DNA of 64,000 bases. Origin: Pseudochelatococcus lubricantis. Lineage in GTDB: Bacteria; Pseudomonadota; Alphaproteobacteria; Rhizobiales; Beijerinckiaceae. The position numbers and the translations under genes were made by a program. The DNA lies in assembly GCF_042432495.1 (NCBI RefSeq), contig NZ_JBHLXC010000012.1:372001-436000 (forward strand), in the 5' to 3' direction. The notes beneath the pieces were generated by a model. It had not been told where the DNA came from, did not search any database, and was given only the letters and a program-made list of their open reading frames with translations. Positions 53,854-62,717 of the stretch are shown piece after piece; the stretch's first letter is position 1, and each line of letters starts with the position of its first letter.

Positions 53854-55146
53854 TCAGATTGCACCCGTAAGAGTGGCCACGATGGTCATGACGGCGGTCG
53901 TTGCAAAGGCCCATTTGAAAGTAAAGCGCTGATGGTCAGCCAGCGTTACCCCCGACAAACCGACAAGAATGAATGTTGAGGCAGTGAGCGGGCTCAGCGG
54001 GAAGCCTGTTGTCATCTGTCCCAGAAGAGCCGCCCGCGCGACATCGATGCCAGAGTACCCCAATGCGTCAGCACTGCTGGTTAGGACGGGTAGCACGCCA
54101 AAATAGAAAGCATCCGGTGTGAAAGCCAGTGAAAGTGGCATACTGGCAACAGCCACGCCTTGCGGCATATATGCGGCAACCTTCTCTGGAATATAGCTGA
54201 CAAAAGCTTCGGCCATGGCATTGATCATGCCTGTTCCACCAAGAATACCTGTGAATATACCTGCTGCAAAGATCATGGACGTTACGACAATCACGCTGTC
54301 TGAATGTGCAATCAAACGCTTGCGCTGATCTTCCCATGCTGGATAGTTCACGACCAGAGCAATACAGAATGCAATAATAAAGATGGTGGCCATGGGCAGA
54401 AGGTGCATGAATAGCACCGTGACGACTGCCAGTGTCAGCAGCACATTGAACCAGAACAGCTTCGGCCGGAGCGCCTCATCATCATCGGGGTTGGTTGTAA
54501 CGACAAGAGTTCGAGCGTCAACGCCATCCACCTGGCCTAGGCGGCGACGTTCACCCATGCCGATCAGCGCTGCGGCAATGAAAACCCAGCAGATTCCGGC
54601 CAGCATTGCAGGAATAAGGGGCGAAAAAACCACGCCGGAATCGGACTGAAGCAAACTCATGACCCGAGCGGTTGGCCCACCCCATGGCAAAATGTTCATG
54701 ACGCCTGCGGCGAGGGCCACAACACTGGGCAGCACAAGAGGGTTCATGCGCATCGCCCGGTGAACGGGAAGCATGGCCGTGACCGTAATGAGGAATGTTG
54801 TTGCGCCATCCCCATCCAGCGCGACAAGCATGGCCAACGCGGCCGTGACGAGACACAGGCGCACCGGATCACCGTTAACGAGCCCCGCAAGGCCTCGGAT
54901 CAGCGGGTTGAAGATGCCCGTTCCCAGCATCAGGCCAAAATACAGAACGGCAAACATGATCATGATGCCTGTCGGCGCGACACGCACAATGCCGTCCATC
55001 ATCATTTTGCCAAGGTCCAGTCCGAAGCCACCAATAAGTCCCGCAATCAGCGGGATCAAAACAAGGCCGACCAGTACGGAGACGCGACCACTTAAGGTCA
55101 CGGCAAGAAAGGCGACGATTGTCGCCAACCCCAAAAGCGCGAGCAT
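53854..55146 (-). CDS. CitMHS-family carboxylate transporter
   Basis: A 430-residue membrane protein with about 11 TM segments. It starts MLALLGLATIVAFLAVTLSG at 55146, with GGAGGAAAC ahead. Conserved segments are GDGATTFLITVTAMLP, NILPWGGPTARVMSLL and SLAFTPDAFYFGVLPVL. The family imports citrate or related tri/dicarboxylates with a metal ion or proton. It is first in the operon with the AtuA genes, so it probably imports their substrate. Confidence 0.87.
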   Translation of the reverse strand: MLALLGLATIVAFLAVTLSGRVSVLVGLVLIPLIAGLIGGFGLDLGKMMMDGIVRVAPTGIMIMFAVLYFGLMLGTGIFNPLIRGLAGLVNGDPVRLCLVTAALAMLVALDGDGATTFLITVTAMLPVHRAMRMNPLVLPSVVALAAGVMNILPWGGPTARVMSLLQSDSGVVFSPLIPAMLAGICWVFIAAALIGMGERRRLGQVDGVDARTLVVTTNPDDDEALRPKLFWFNVLLTLAVVTVLFMHLLPMATIFIIAFCIALVVNYPAWEDQRKRLIAHSDSVIVVTSMIFAAGIFTGILGGTGMINAMAEAFVSYIPEKVAAYMPQGVAVASMPLSLAFTPDAFYFGVLPVLTSSADALGYSGIDVARAALLGQMTTGFPLSPLTASTFILVGLSGVTLADHQRFTFKWAFATTAVMTIVATLTGAI

Positions 55147-55248
55147 GTTTCCTCCATGCGGAGCCGACTTTGCGCAGCTCCTTATCTTTGGTGCAGGATG
55201 GCAGGAGGCTGGTTGTATAGAAAATGAATAATTGCTATAAATCAATGC

Positions 55249-56151
55249 ATGAACCGCATAGATATCGCACCCTTTGAATTCCAGCTTTTCCTGGAAGTCG
55301 CGGCCAGCAGGAACTTCAGCCGTGCGGCGGAGATGTGCGGCCTCTCGCAACCGGCCGTGAGCCGTGCAATCGTGCGGCTTGAGCAGCGCCTGAATGTGCG
55401 ACTGTTTGACCGGACCAGCCGGCAGATTGTGCTCACCCCTCATGGTGAGGCGTTTCTGCCAATAGCCCGTCGCGTTATACATGACCTGACTGTATCTCTT
55501 GACGAATTGCGCAGCTATGTTTCAAGTGTTGTTGGTCATGTTTCCATTGCTGCGCTGCCATCACTCGCCTTCAGCTTTCTTCCTGATGTTATAAGTGGAT
55601 TCCATAAAGATTTTCCAGCAGTAACAATTGAAATACTGGATACATTCAAGCAAAATGTCGCCTCTGCCGTTGCGAAGGGAGAGGTCGATTTTGGGATTTC
55701 AGCAGAACTGGATGAGACGGAGCCGCATCTGGAATACAGGCATCTGAAAACAGACAGGTTCAGGGCTGTTGTACAGCTTGGGCACCCGCTGGCAAAAAGA
55801 AAATCCATTACATGGGATGAGTTGCTCAATCATCCCTTCATCGCCATGCGTGAAAGAACCAGCGTACGGTCTCTTACGGACAGAGTATTCCAGAATATTA
55901 ATCCAGAGAAACGTCCTGTTCTTGAAACATCTCACCCCTCGACAGCCGGGGCAATGATTGCTGCGGGACTGGGGGTGACCGCCCTGCCTGACCTGACATT
56001 GCCACTTGTTGCACACAGACAGCTTAAAATAATTGATCTTCAAGGCCCCATACTAGAGAGACGCATCAGCATCATTTCCCGGCGCAACCGAACTCTGCCG
56101 CACCTTGCAGGCATGCTCTACAATCGGTTCTTGAAATCAGATGACACATGA
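55249..56151 (+). CDS. LysR-family transcriptional regulator
   Basis: A 300-residue regulator with an N-terminal HTH (NFSRAAEMCGLSQPAVSRAI) and a periplasmic-binding-like effector domain. It is divergent from the CitMHS/AtuA operon across a 102-bp AT-rich region, the typical arrangement for a LysR activator and its targets. The codon use of this cassette is less GC-rich than the rest of the window, a sign of separate origin. Confidence 0.88.
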   Translation: MNRIDIAPFEFQLFLEVAASRNFSRAAEMCGLSQPAVSRAIVRLEQRLNVRLFDRTSRQIVLTPHGEAFLPIARRVIHDLTVSLDELRSYVSSVVGHVSIAALPSLAFSFLPDVISGFHKDFPAVTIEILDTFKQNVASAVAKGEVDFGISAELDETEPHLEYRHLKTDRFRAVVQLGHPLAKRKSITWDELLNHPFIAMRERTSVRSLTDRVFQNINPEKRPVLETSHPSTAGAMIAAGLGVTALPDLTLPLVAHRQLKIIDLQGPILERRISIISRRNRTLPHLAGMLYNRFLKSDDT

Positions 56152-56444
56152 AAGAATCCGGGAAGTATATAAAAATGCTAGAGTATAGAATTTATTATAA
56201 ATATTTAATATGATCTATATCAAACCTGGATCGGTGATTTGTCCAAATGACCAATCTCACATGTAGCAGGCCCACTCCTATCCTTGCCATTAAATGATGC
56301 AGGGAACAATCAATAGAGGATAGGGGGCATCCGCTCATGATCGTCTCCGCTGCCTGATCTTCTGTTAGCGTCCGTGACCGGCGTATCCTCAGCGGCATCA
56401 TTCATGTGCTTCGGTGCGACTGTCGCTGGTGCGAGAGCTGGCTC
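56152..56444. other. AT-rich gap after the LysR gene
   Basis: The first 60 bases are very AT-rich. A 31-codon leftward ORF (MNDAAEDTPVTDANRRSGSG) ends here, but I cannot assign it. The IS3-type end begins at about 56445. Confidence 0.4.
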
Positions 56445-56727
56445 CGTTTGTTTGGACAGCGCCCCGCGGCAATTAAGTGGATACCTGCCGGGTTATGCTG
56501 CTTGCAGGGCTTGGTGATTTTTGTCGCGGCGGCGGGCGGGCGGGCGTAGCCCGACCAGAGCTGCGACAAAAATCGCTGGTGGTGATCATGCGGCCGCCGC
56601 CTGCGCTTGCGCGCCGAAGTAAGCCTCGTCGGGCGTGCGACCGTCAAGGCTCGAATGCGGGCTGCCTTCATTGTAAAAGGCCAGATATCAGCCGATCGAG
56701 GCGCGTGCTTCGGAAACACAGGCATAC
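56445..56727 (-). mobile_element. IS3-family copy 2, 3' end, inverted
   Basis: The same right end as copy 1 (CTGTCCAAACAAACG, then CCGCGGGGC and CTTAATTGCC) and the same C-terminal coding piece, including the TGA in SIG*YLAFYN. It carries an extra insertion of about 90 bp with the inverted repeat GATTTTTGTCGC/GCGACAAAAATC (56511-56576) that copy 1 lacks. It ends at an IS256 junction. Confidence 0.7.
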
Positions 56728-57026
56728 CGTGACCGCACGCTCGATACAAGGCTTGGCTCGCTCAACCTGAAGATCCCCAAGCTGCGCACCGGCACCTACT
56801 TCCCCGGCTTCCTGGAGCCGCGCAAAACTGTCGAGAAGGCGTTGGTGGCGGTGATCCAGGAGGCATGGATCGCCCCGGCGTCAGCACCCGGCGTGTCGAC
56901 GAACTGGTTCAGGCCATGGGTATGACCGGCATCTCCAAATCCTCGGTCTCGAAGCTGTGCAAGGACATCGATGAACGCGTCAACGCCTTCCTCAAGCGCC
57001 CGCTCACCGGCGACTGGCCGTATCTG
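56728..57026 (+). mobile_element. IS256-family (mutator) transposase, middle fragment
   Basis: The frame reads YRDRTLDTRLGSLNLKIPKL, then RTGTYFPGFLEPRK and, after a frameshift, MTGISKSSVSKLCKDIDERV to GDWPYL. The N-terminus is missing, and the gene is broken again by inserted debris up to about 57510. Confidence 0.75.
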
Positions 57027-57250
57027 TGAGGATACCGCGACCACGCACATGTACGTGGAGGCCGACCTCTCCATGAAGGAGCAGGCACTCGGAAAGTTGC
57101 GGCCTCAGCAAGCAAAGCTCGGACGCTACCGACCGCCCGACCAATTGATGCGCTTCCTGGAGGCGCTTTGATTATGTCAAGCTCAACGAGGCGGAAACCC
57201 CAGCTGTCGGCGTCCGCCTCGGCCAACTGCGCATAATCCGGCGCTTAACA
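57027..57250 (+). mobile_element. tyrosine recombinase C-terminal scrap (RIT-like)
   Basis: TTHMYVEADLSMKEQALGKL, then RYRPPDQLMRFLEAL and a stop, which is the C-terminus of a RIT/TnpC-type recombinase, followed by a non-coding stretch. It adjoins the perfect palindrome at 57254-57285. Confidence 0.6.
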
Positions 57251-57253
57251 TAA

Positions 57254-57285
57254 TTCCTGTTATGCAAACCTCTGCATAACAGGAA
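57254..57285. repeat. palindromic recombination-site-like element
   Basis: 13-bp perfect arms TTCCTGTTATGCA/TGCATAACAGGAA with a 6-nt spacer. Such sites mark the ends of RIT elements (recombinases in trio). It lies exactly between the recombinase scrap and an IS66 fragment. Confidence 0.75.
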
Positions 57286-57492
57286 GAATGCGCTCTTTGC
57301 CGGCAACGAGGTCGGCGCCGAGAACTGGGCCATGCTCGCCTCGCTCGTCGCCACCTGCAAGATGGCCGACGTGAACCCGGTCGACTATCTCGCTGCCACC
57401 CTTCGCGCTATCCTTGATGGCCACCTGCAGAGCCGCATCGAAGATGCTCACGCCGTGGCACTTCAATCAGATGTCAACCCTCGCCGCATAGG
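57284..57492 (+). mobile_element. IS66-family transposase C-terminal scrap
   Basis: RKNALFAGNEVGAENWAMLA, then KMADVNPVDYLAATLRAIL, the IS66 TnpC C-terminal domain, with a frameshift before a PWHFN-like end. The upstream part is lost at the palindrome. Confidence 0.7.
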
Positions 57493-57509
57493 GGAACGAC
57501 GTAGCGCTT

Positions 57510-57979
57510 ACGTTCATTTCATGCGCAATGCACTCGCATACGTGCCCAAGGGACAGAGCACCGTGGTCGCCGCCGCCATCCGCCAGGTCTTCCTCCAGCC
57601 CGATCATGCCGCCGCAACCCAGGTCTGGCGACAGGTCGCCGACCAACTGCGCGGCCGCTGGCCAAAACTGGGAACATGCATGGACGAAGCCGAGCACGAC
57701 GTTCTCGCCTACATGACATTCCCCGAGCAGCACCGGGTGAAGCTGCACAGCACGAACCTACTCGAACGGTTGAACAAGGAGGTGAAGCGGCGCGCTGATG
57801 TCGTCGGCATCTTCCCCAACGAGGACAGCATCAGCCGCCTCGTCGGCGCCGTTCTTCTCGCGCAGAACGACGAGTGGCAGCTCCAGCACCGATACATGCA
57901 GATCGAGGGAATGGCCGCTCTCGCAGCGCCGCAAAGCGAGGACGGCCAACTACTACAGATTACACCAAAGGCTGCCTGA
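57510..57979 (+). mobile_element. IS256-family transposase, C-terminal fragment
   Basis: HFMRNALAYVPKGQSTVVAA, then NLLERLNKEVKRRADVVGIF and a normal C-terminus. It resumes the IS256 gene interrupted at 57026 but lacks about 100 codons, so it cannot give an active enzyme. Confidence 0.75.
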
Positions 57980-58091
57980 AAGATGCAGCCCGGTGACCAC
58001 ACACAGAATTACACCATCTTGACGGACGTGACCGTTTCATCTGTCTTTCTGCGGTATTGTTGTGGGCAGGCTTTTTAGGCCCGCCTACGCC

Positions 58092-58511
58092 TCAATCCGC
58101 CGAAAGCGGATGGTCCGACAAAGCCCAGCCTTCTATGACGCGCGCGCCTATAGGCTGCGGATTGTCCTTCCACTGCACGAATTCCATGGTCATCTGGTTG
58201 ATGACTTCTCCGGTCGTCCGGTCAGTGATCCGAACCGCATAGCGAATCGCCCCCCAATCATTCTCGATGACCATATTTTTGACCTCTCCGATCTTGATGT
58301 CATACTTGGACATCATTGCCGACATCAGGTCTTTGTATTCTTGCAGGGTCAGGCGATTGCTGTTGACATTATAGTGCGCATCCGGCTCGTAAAGCGTATC
58401 GCACCACTCCAGCCAGTCTTCATAGCTGTCGTTGAAGTGACTGCGAAGCCCCTCAGTAAAACGATCCTTGATCTGCTCCTGAAAGGACATTTCATCCTTG
58501 CTATCAGTCAT
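58092..58511 (-). CDS. SnoaL-like (NTF2-fold) protein
   Basis: A 139-residue protein: RSHFNDSYEDWLEWCDTLYE, then HYNVNSNRLTLQEYKDLMSA and WGAIRYAVRITDRTTGE, the conserved pattern of polyketide-cyclase-like NTF2 proteins, which often act on small hydrophobic substrates. The start is at the ATG at 58511; a longer ORF upstream overlaps the divergent TetR gene and is not credible. Confidence 0.75.
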   Translation of the reverse strand: MTDSKDEMSFQEQIKDRFTEGLRSHFNDSYEDWLEWCDTLYEPDAHYNVNSNRLTLQEYKDLMSAMMSKYDIKIGEVKNMVIENDWGAIRYAVRITDRTTGEVINQMTMEFVQWKDNPQPIGARVIEGWALSDHPLSAD

Positions 58512-58603
58512 GTCGATATCCCTAAAAACAGGAGGGGGTTCCCAGCCATGAGGGGATGCTATTATAAGTGGGGATTGTTGTCCATATGTGGCGGTTCTAG
58601 GGA

Positions 58604-59284
58604 ATGAAGAGCACACCCAAACCTGAGCCAGGGCTGCGCGCGGATGCCGCAGACAACCGTCGCCGCCTGATCGAGGCGGCGCGAAGCGCCTTCGCAGAAC
58701 GAGGCCTTGACGCCCCGCTCGACGCGATCGCCCGAAGCGCCGGCGTCGGAAACGCAACCCTGTACCGACGGTTCCCAACGCGCAACGATCTCGTTGCCGC
58801 GGTGTTCAGCGAGCGGCTCATCGAATACGCCGAGACAGCCGAGGCGGCCCTTGATGATCCCGATCCGTGGGCCGGTTTCTGTAGCTATGTGGAGCGGGTC
58901 TGCGAGTTGCAGGCCGCAGATGCTGGCGCGGCCGAGGTGCTGGCGACGACCTTCCCCAATGTCCCCGGTATCGAGTTATATCGTGCGCGCGCCTATGAGG
59001 CGTTCTCCTGCCTGGTCCATCGTGCCCAGGCGGCCGGGCAGCTTCGTTCAGACTTCGCGATGGAAGACTTCCTGATTCTGATGCTGGCCAACGTCGGCAT
59101 CGTACAGGGCCTGGGAGCATTGGCCGCACCAGCCATGAAACGGTTCTCTGCGATATTCCTGGCTGGCCTCCGCGCCGAGGTGGAGGCTACCCTTCCACCG
59201 CCGATCAAGTCGAACGAGCTTTCCGGCCAATTGCGCTCCCGTATTCAAGGCAAGGCGCAGTCGGGTGCGGCTCGCCCTGACTGA
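58604..59284 (+). CDS. TetR/AcrR-family transcriptional regulator
   Basis: A 226-residue protein with HTH LDAPLDAIARSAGVGNATLY followed by RRFPTRNDL. It is divergent from the SnoaL-like gene across a 92-bp region and likely represses it. The C-terminal 30 residues are basic and low complexity. Confidence 0.83.
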   Translation: MKSTPKPEPGLRADAADNRRRLIEAARSAFAERGLDAPLDAIARSAGVGNATLYRRFPTRNDLVAAVFSERLIEYAETAEAALDDPDPWAGFCSYVERVCELQAADAGAAEVLATTFPNVPGIELYRARAYEAFSCLVHRAQAAGQLRSDFAMEDFLILMLANVGIVQGLGALAAPAMKRFSAIFLAGLRAEVEATLPPPIKSNELSGQLRSRIQGKAQSGAARPD

Positions 59285-59561
59285 TCCCGCCCATCGCCGG
59301 GAAACATAAGATTTTTGATCGCTGGCTGGCTCTGTAGCGGTTTCGGTGGACGCGCTCAGACATTGTCCGGCAAGGCCCGTCTGTCGTCTGCGTTTCGGCG
59401 TTCAAAATGGGCTCCGATGTATTCTCATCACCTTTGCTTCAGGTCGCGCCAACGAGTCGCACCTGCAGGAGATCAAGGATGAGACAGCCACGTGCCATCT
59501 GTAACCAAGACCACTTTACCGGCTCAGTGGAACAGATGGTCTGGATGCCTTGTGCCTTCCC

Positions 59562-61607
59562 TTAGCTGACGACGACACGCGCCCGCGCGATGTTGGGCAA
59601 GACGGCATAGGGTGTGCCGTCGTCGCCATTCCGGCGCGAGGCGCCGCGCAGGCTAACGAAATAAGTGCCGGGCCGGGTATAGGTATGGGTGGCCTGCACT
59701 GTGTCTCCCGCCTTGCCCGGCTGATAGTCACCCGTGCCTTCAAAATCCCAATCGGCTGCAATCGGCGTTCCACCGCCGGCAGGCGGAGCGATGCGCCCCT
59801 CGAAGTTGACCTCCTCACCCGCTTTGGCCTTGATGAGATCGGTGGACAAGGTGATCAGAGGCTGGACACCCTGGCGCTCGTCTGCCGTTATCGCGGGAAC
59901 GATCTGCGCATCCTCGACGCGGTAGCCGGTGGATGCGGGCGGCTCGATCCCATCCTCAACCCATGCCGCCAGATCGCGCAGCGCCTGATGCAGCATCCCT
60001 TCGTATGAGATGACCCGCGAGCCATCCTCCAGCTTCGCCTCATCCCCATGCAGGGCGTTTTCACTGAACCAAAGGCGGAAACTGTCATCGGCTGCCTCGC
60101 CCAGATGTCTTGCCGCCTGTTTTCGATACCAATCCGCCTGCCACGGAAAGGCCTCGCGATCCAGAAGTGAGGCTACGACGATCATCTTGCCGTTGATCCG
60201 TCCCGTTGGCACAGACCCCGCTGCCGAAGCGACGATGCCAGGGCTGATGAGGCGGCGCTGCGGATAGATCGGCTGGCCCGCGCCGTCGCGGAACTGATCC
60301 CATCCGACGAAATCCGGCCCCGGCACCTGATGGCGGTGGTAGGTTTCCAGTGCCAGGAAATTCGAATTATCGACTCGCACCGCGTCGCCCACGGCGGGCA
60401 GATTGCCCTGCAAGGTCTCCGGCATCATCAGCAGAACGATATCACCGTTCAGATGCTCCAGCGGAACCGTGCCGCCATCGGGTTTGTGCAAATCACCGCC
60501 GAGGAACAGGCCCGCAGGCGGAGCCTGCTCAAGACGGAATCCGACGATCTGATCGTCTTGCGCCTCACCTCGGAAAGCATTATCCACACCGCCAACGCTG
60601 GCTGCATCGGGAGCCGCGATCAGGCCCGCCTCAACCGCATCAGTGCGTGTCAGCGCCGCTGCGATGCGGGTGTCGAACTGCACGCGATCGGACTGATAGT
60701 GTTCGGGATGATCGTGACCGGCATAACCCGGTTTTGTCCAAAAATCCGTAAAATATCCCGGATCGGAACCCAGAACACCTGGATAAAGCGCCGCCAGCCC
60801 GTGAATACCCATCGTGCGATAGCCAAACCACGCATGGGGCGGAAAGCCCATCCGCGTCGCCTCGCGCAGGGCCGAAGTCTGCAAATCGTTCAATCCCGCA
60901 AAGGCATCGCCGCTGCCGCCCGGATCCAGCGCGTCGATCACCTGCGGAAAGACCGGGTTCAGCATCCGCATCGCTTGCAATCGCACGGTAAAGACATTGG
61001 GCAGCGACATGCTGGAACCGATGACATAGGGCACCGCGCCGTCCCAGACCCCGCGTGTGTTTTCCATCGACCCGATCGAGCGGTAACCACCGCCCGAACC
61101 GCCGTAGATATAGCCGAAGGGACGCTCGCCACCATAGATATTCTGAGCGATGATCCGCGAATAGGCAGCGCAGGCGGCATTGGCGCGATAGGCGGTGACC
61201 TCCCGGTCGCTGCCGCCCCCATTGGTCTCGACGAAATAGGCGCCGCTGGCAATGGCGAAACCGACCTTGTTGTGAAGGCCGGGCGCGGCCATCTGGCCCA
61301 GCTTTTCGCTGCCCGGCGCCGGCGTCACATGCTGGAAAAACCGGCCCCGATACTGATCCTCTGGTGGAAAATAGAACGAAAACAACGTCTCTGTCCCCTT
61401 GAAGCCGCCATGCACATAGCGGTGGCGGACCGGCACGTCGCGCCACTCGTCGATGTCGACGAAGGGTTCGGCAAACTTTGGCAAAGCCAGCGGATCTGTC
61501 AGCACCTCGTCTTCTTGCGCGATCAGTGGCATTGGAAACATCGTCATGGCGGAGGTCGCCATGATTGCCTGAAGAGTCTGTCGTCGCGTCAAGCGGGCCC
61601 TGTTCAT
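59562..61607 (-). CDS. tannase/feruloyl-esterase-family alpha/beta hydrolase with C-terminal PKD domain
   Basis: A 681-residue exported protein. The first 31 residues (MNRARLTRRQTLQAIMATSA) hold a twin-arginine-like RR motif and a hydrophobic core. The hydrolase core has GYIYGGSGGGYRSIG (nucleophile elbow GxSxGG type). The last about 90 residues fit a PKD-like domain (VNFEGRIAPPAGGGTPIAAD, then ATHTYTRPGTYFVSLRG). It probably cleaves an ester in the periplasm. It is divergent from a TetR gene with the palindrome TGATAC-CAA-GTATCA between them. Confidence 0.72.
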   Translation of the reverse strand: MNRARLTRRQTLQAIMATSAMTMFPMPLIAQEDEVLTDPLALPKFAEPFVDIDEWRDVPVRHRYVHGGFKGTETLFSFYFPPEDQYRGRFFQHVTPAPGSEKLGQMAAPGLHNKVGFAIASGAYFVETNGGGSDREVTAYRANAACAAYSRIIAQNIYGGERPFGYIYGGSGGGYRSIGSMENTRGVWDGAVPYVIGSSMSLPNVFTVRLQAMRMLNPVFPQVIDALDPGGSGDAFAGLNDLQTSALREATRMGFPPHAWFGYRTMGIHGLAALYPGVLGSDPGYFTDFWTKPGYAGHDHPEHYQSDRVQFDTRIAAALTRTDAVEAGLIAAPDAASVGGVDNAFRGEAQDDQIVGFRLEQAPPAGLFLGGDLHKPDGGTVPLEHLNGDIVLLMMPETLQGNLPAVGDAVRVDNSNFLALETYHRHQVPGPDFVGWDQFRDGAGQPIYPQRRLISPGIVASAAGSVPTGRINGKMIVVASLLDREAFPWQADWYRKQAARHLGEAADDSFRLWFSENALHGDEAKLEDGSRVISYEGMLHQALRDLAAWVEDGIEPPASTGYRVEDAQIVPAITADERQGVQPLITLSTDLIKAKAGEEVNFEGRIAPPAGGGTPIAADWDFEGTGDYQPGKAGDTVQATHTYTRPGTYFVSLRGASRRNGDDGTPYAVLPNIARARVVVS

Positions 61608-61669
61608 TCGCGCACTCCATTTGAAATGACCATCTGCCGAACGATGGTATCGATATGCAGTTTCATCTG

Positions 61670-61684
61670 TGATACCAAGTATCA
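61670..61684. promoter_or_regulatory. palindromic operator between the hydrolase and TetR genes
   Basis: TGATAC-CAA-GTATCA, perfect 6-3-6, 63 nt upstream of the hydrolase start. Probable site of the divergent TetR repressor. Confidence 0.55.
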
Positions 61685-61741
61685 GATAATGCTCGGGAGG
61701 CAACCATCATCGGTAAAAACATCCGACAGCGTTCGCGAGAT

Positions 61742-62293
61742 ATGCTGCGCCAGGACCTGGCCGAAGCAGCATTCGATGCTGTCATCGCCAACGGCTACGG
61801 CCAGTCCATCGAGGATATCGCGGCCGCTATTGGTATTTCGCGCGCAACCTTCTTTCGGTATTTCGGCACCAAGGAGGACATCGTCATCGCCGCCATGCTG
61901 GGGCCGGTTGACATCTTCGCGGCAGCCTATACCGAGACATCAGGATCGATCTGGCTGCGCCTGCGCGGTGCCATTCAGCCGGTCATCGAGCGTATCGAGG
62001 CCGAACCCGACCGCATGAGAGCACGCTTCCAGCTGGTCCAGTCGTTGCCACAACTGCACGCAGGACTTCGCAAGGCGCGCCAGCCCCAGATCGAGGCGCT
62101 GGCCGCCATGATCGAGCGCGAAGGCGCGGATCCGCTCGGCGCGCATGTCTTCGCTGTCGCAGCGATCGCCGTGCTGGATCAGTGCTGGGCCTTATGGGCC
62201 AATGGCCAGCAAGGCGCGATCACCGATGCGCTCGATCGCGCCTATGCTCACCTAAGTGACGGCGATCTCAAATTGCGCCCGCCCGGCCAGTAA
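61742..62293 (+). CDS. TetR/AcrR-family transcriptional regulator
   Basis: At least 183 residues. HTH YGQSIEDIAAAIGISRATFF followed by RYFGTKEDI. The listed ATG (61742) has no ribosome site; GGGAGG at 61695-61700 is followed in frame by ATC codons at 61706 and 61709, and the residues between (GKNIRQRSRD) fit the usual TetR N-terminus. So either a rare AUC start is used or the original ATG was mutated. It likely represses the hydrolase. Confidence 0.78.
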   Translation: MLRQDLAEAAFDAVIANGYGQSIEDIAAAIGISRATFFRYFGTKEDIVIAAMLGPVDIFAAAYTETSGSIWLRLRGAIQPVIERIEAEPDRMRARFQLVQSLPQLHAGLRKARQPQIEALAAMIEREGADPLGAHVFAVAAIAVLDQCWALWANGQQGAITDALDRAYAHLSDGDLKLRPPGQ

Positions 62294-62360
62294 GGTGCTG
62301 ACACTTCGGATTGACCAGAACCAGCATCAACAACGCAGCTGTCCAGCCGCCAGTTGCCTG

Positions 62361-62549
62361 CTAACGCAAGGCTCCGACAATCAACGGCCCCACCGCAGCA
62401 AACAGATACCCGATGCGCTGCGGCTGACCCACGAGCCGGCAGCCGACCCGCAGCACATAGAGCATGCCGTTCAGGAAACGGCGGTTGTCCTGGGCTGGTC
62501 GCGCCCACCGACCACGCTCGGACGGCAGCAATGTCCTAACCAAGCACAT
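62361..62549 (-). mobile_element. IS5-family transposase N-terminal scrap
   Basis: LLPSERGRWARPAQDNRRFL, then NGMLYVLRVGCR, the start of IS5/IS1031-type orfA, then degenerate sequence. A scrap only. Confidence 0.65.
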
Positions 62550-62717
62550 TGTGCGTTCTCACACGTTAGGGAAAAACGTGGTCAGCCTTTTACTCACCCT
62601 GCTCCACCTCAATTCAGGGAAGAGGCTCCCGCAAAACCGACGTGGTTCATAATGGTGGCACACTCAATTTGTCACTCGACCGTCACCCTAGAGTTTTACC
62701 AAATTTATTTGGGAATC

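Noticed and set aside
60330..62018. 562-codon rightward frame
   Set aside because: Mostly antisense to the esterase and then overlapping TetR in the wrong frame.
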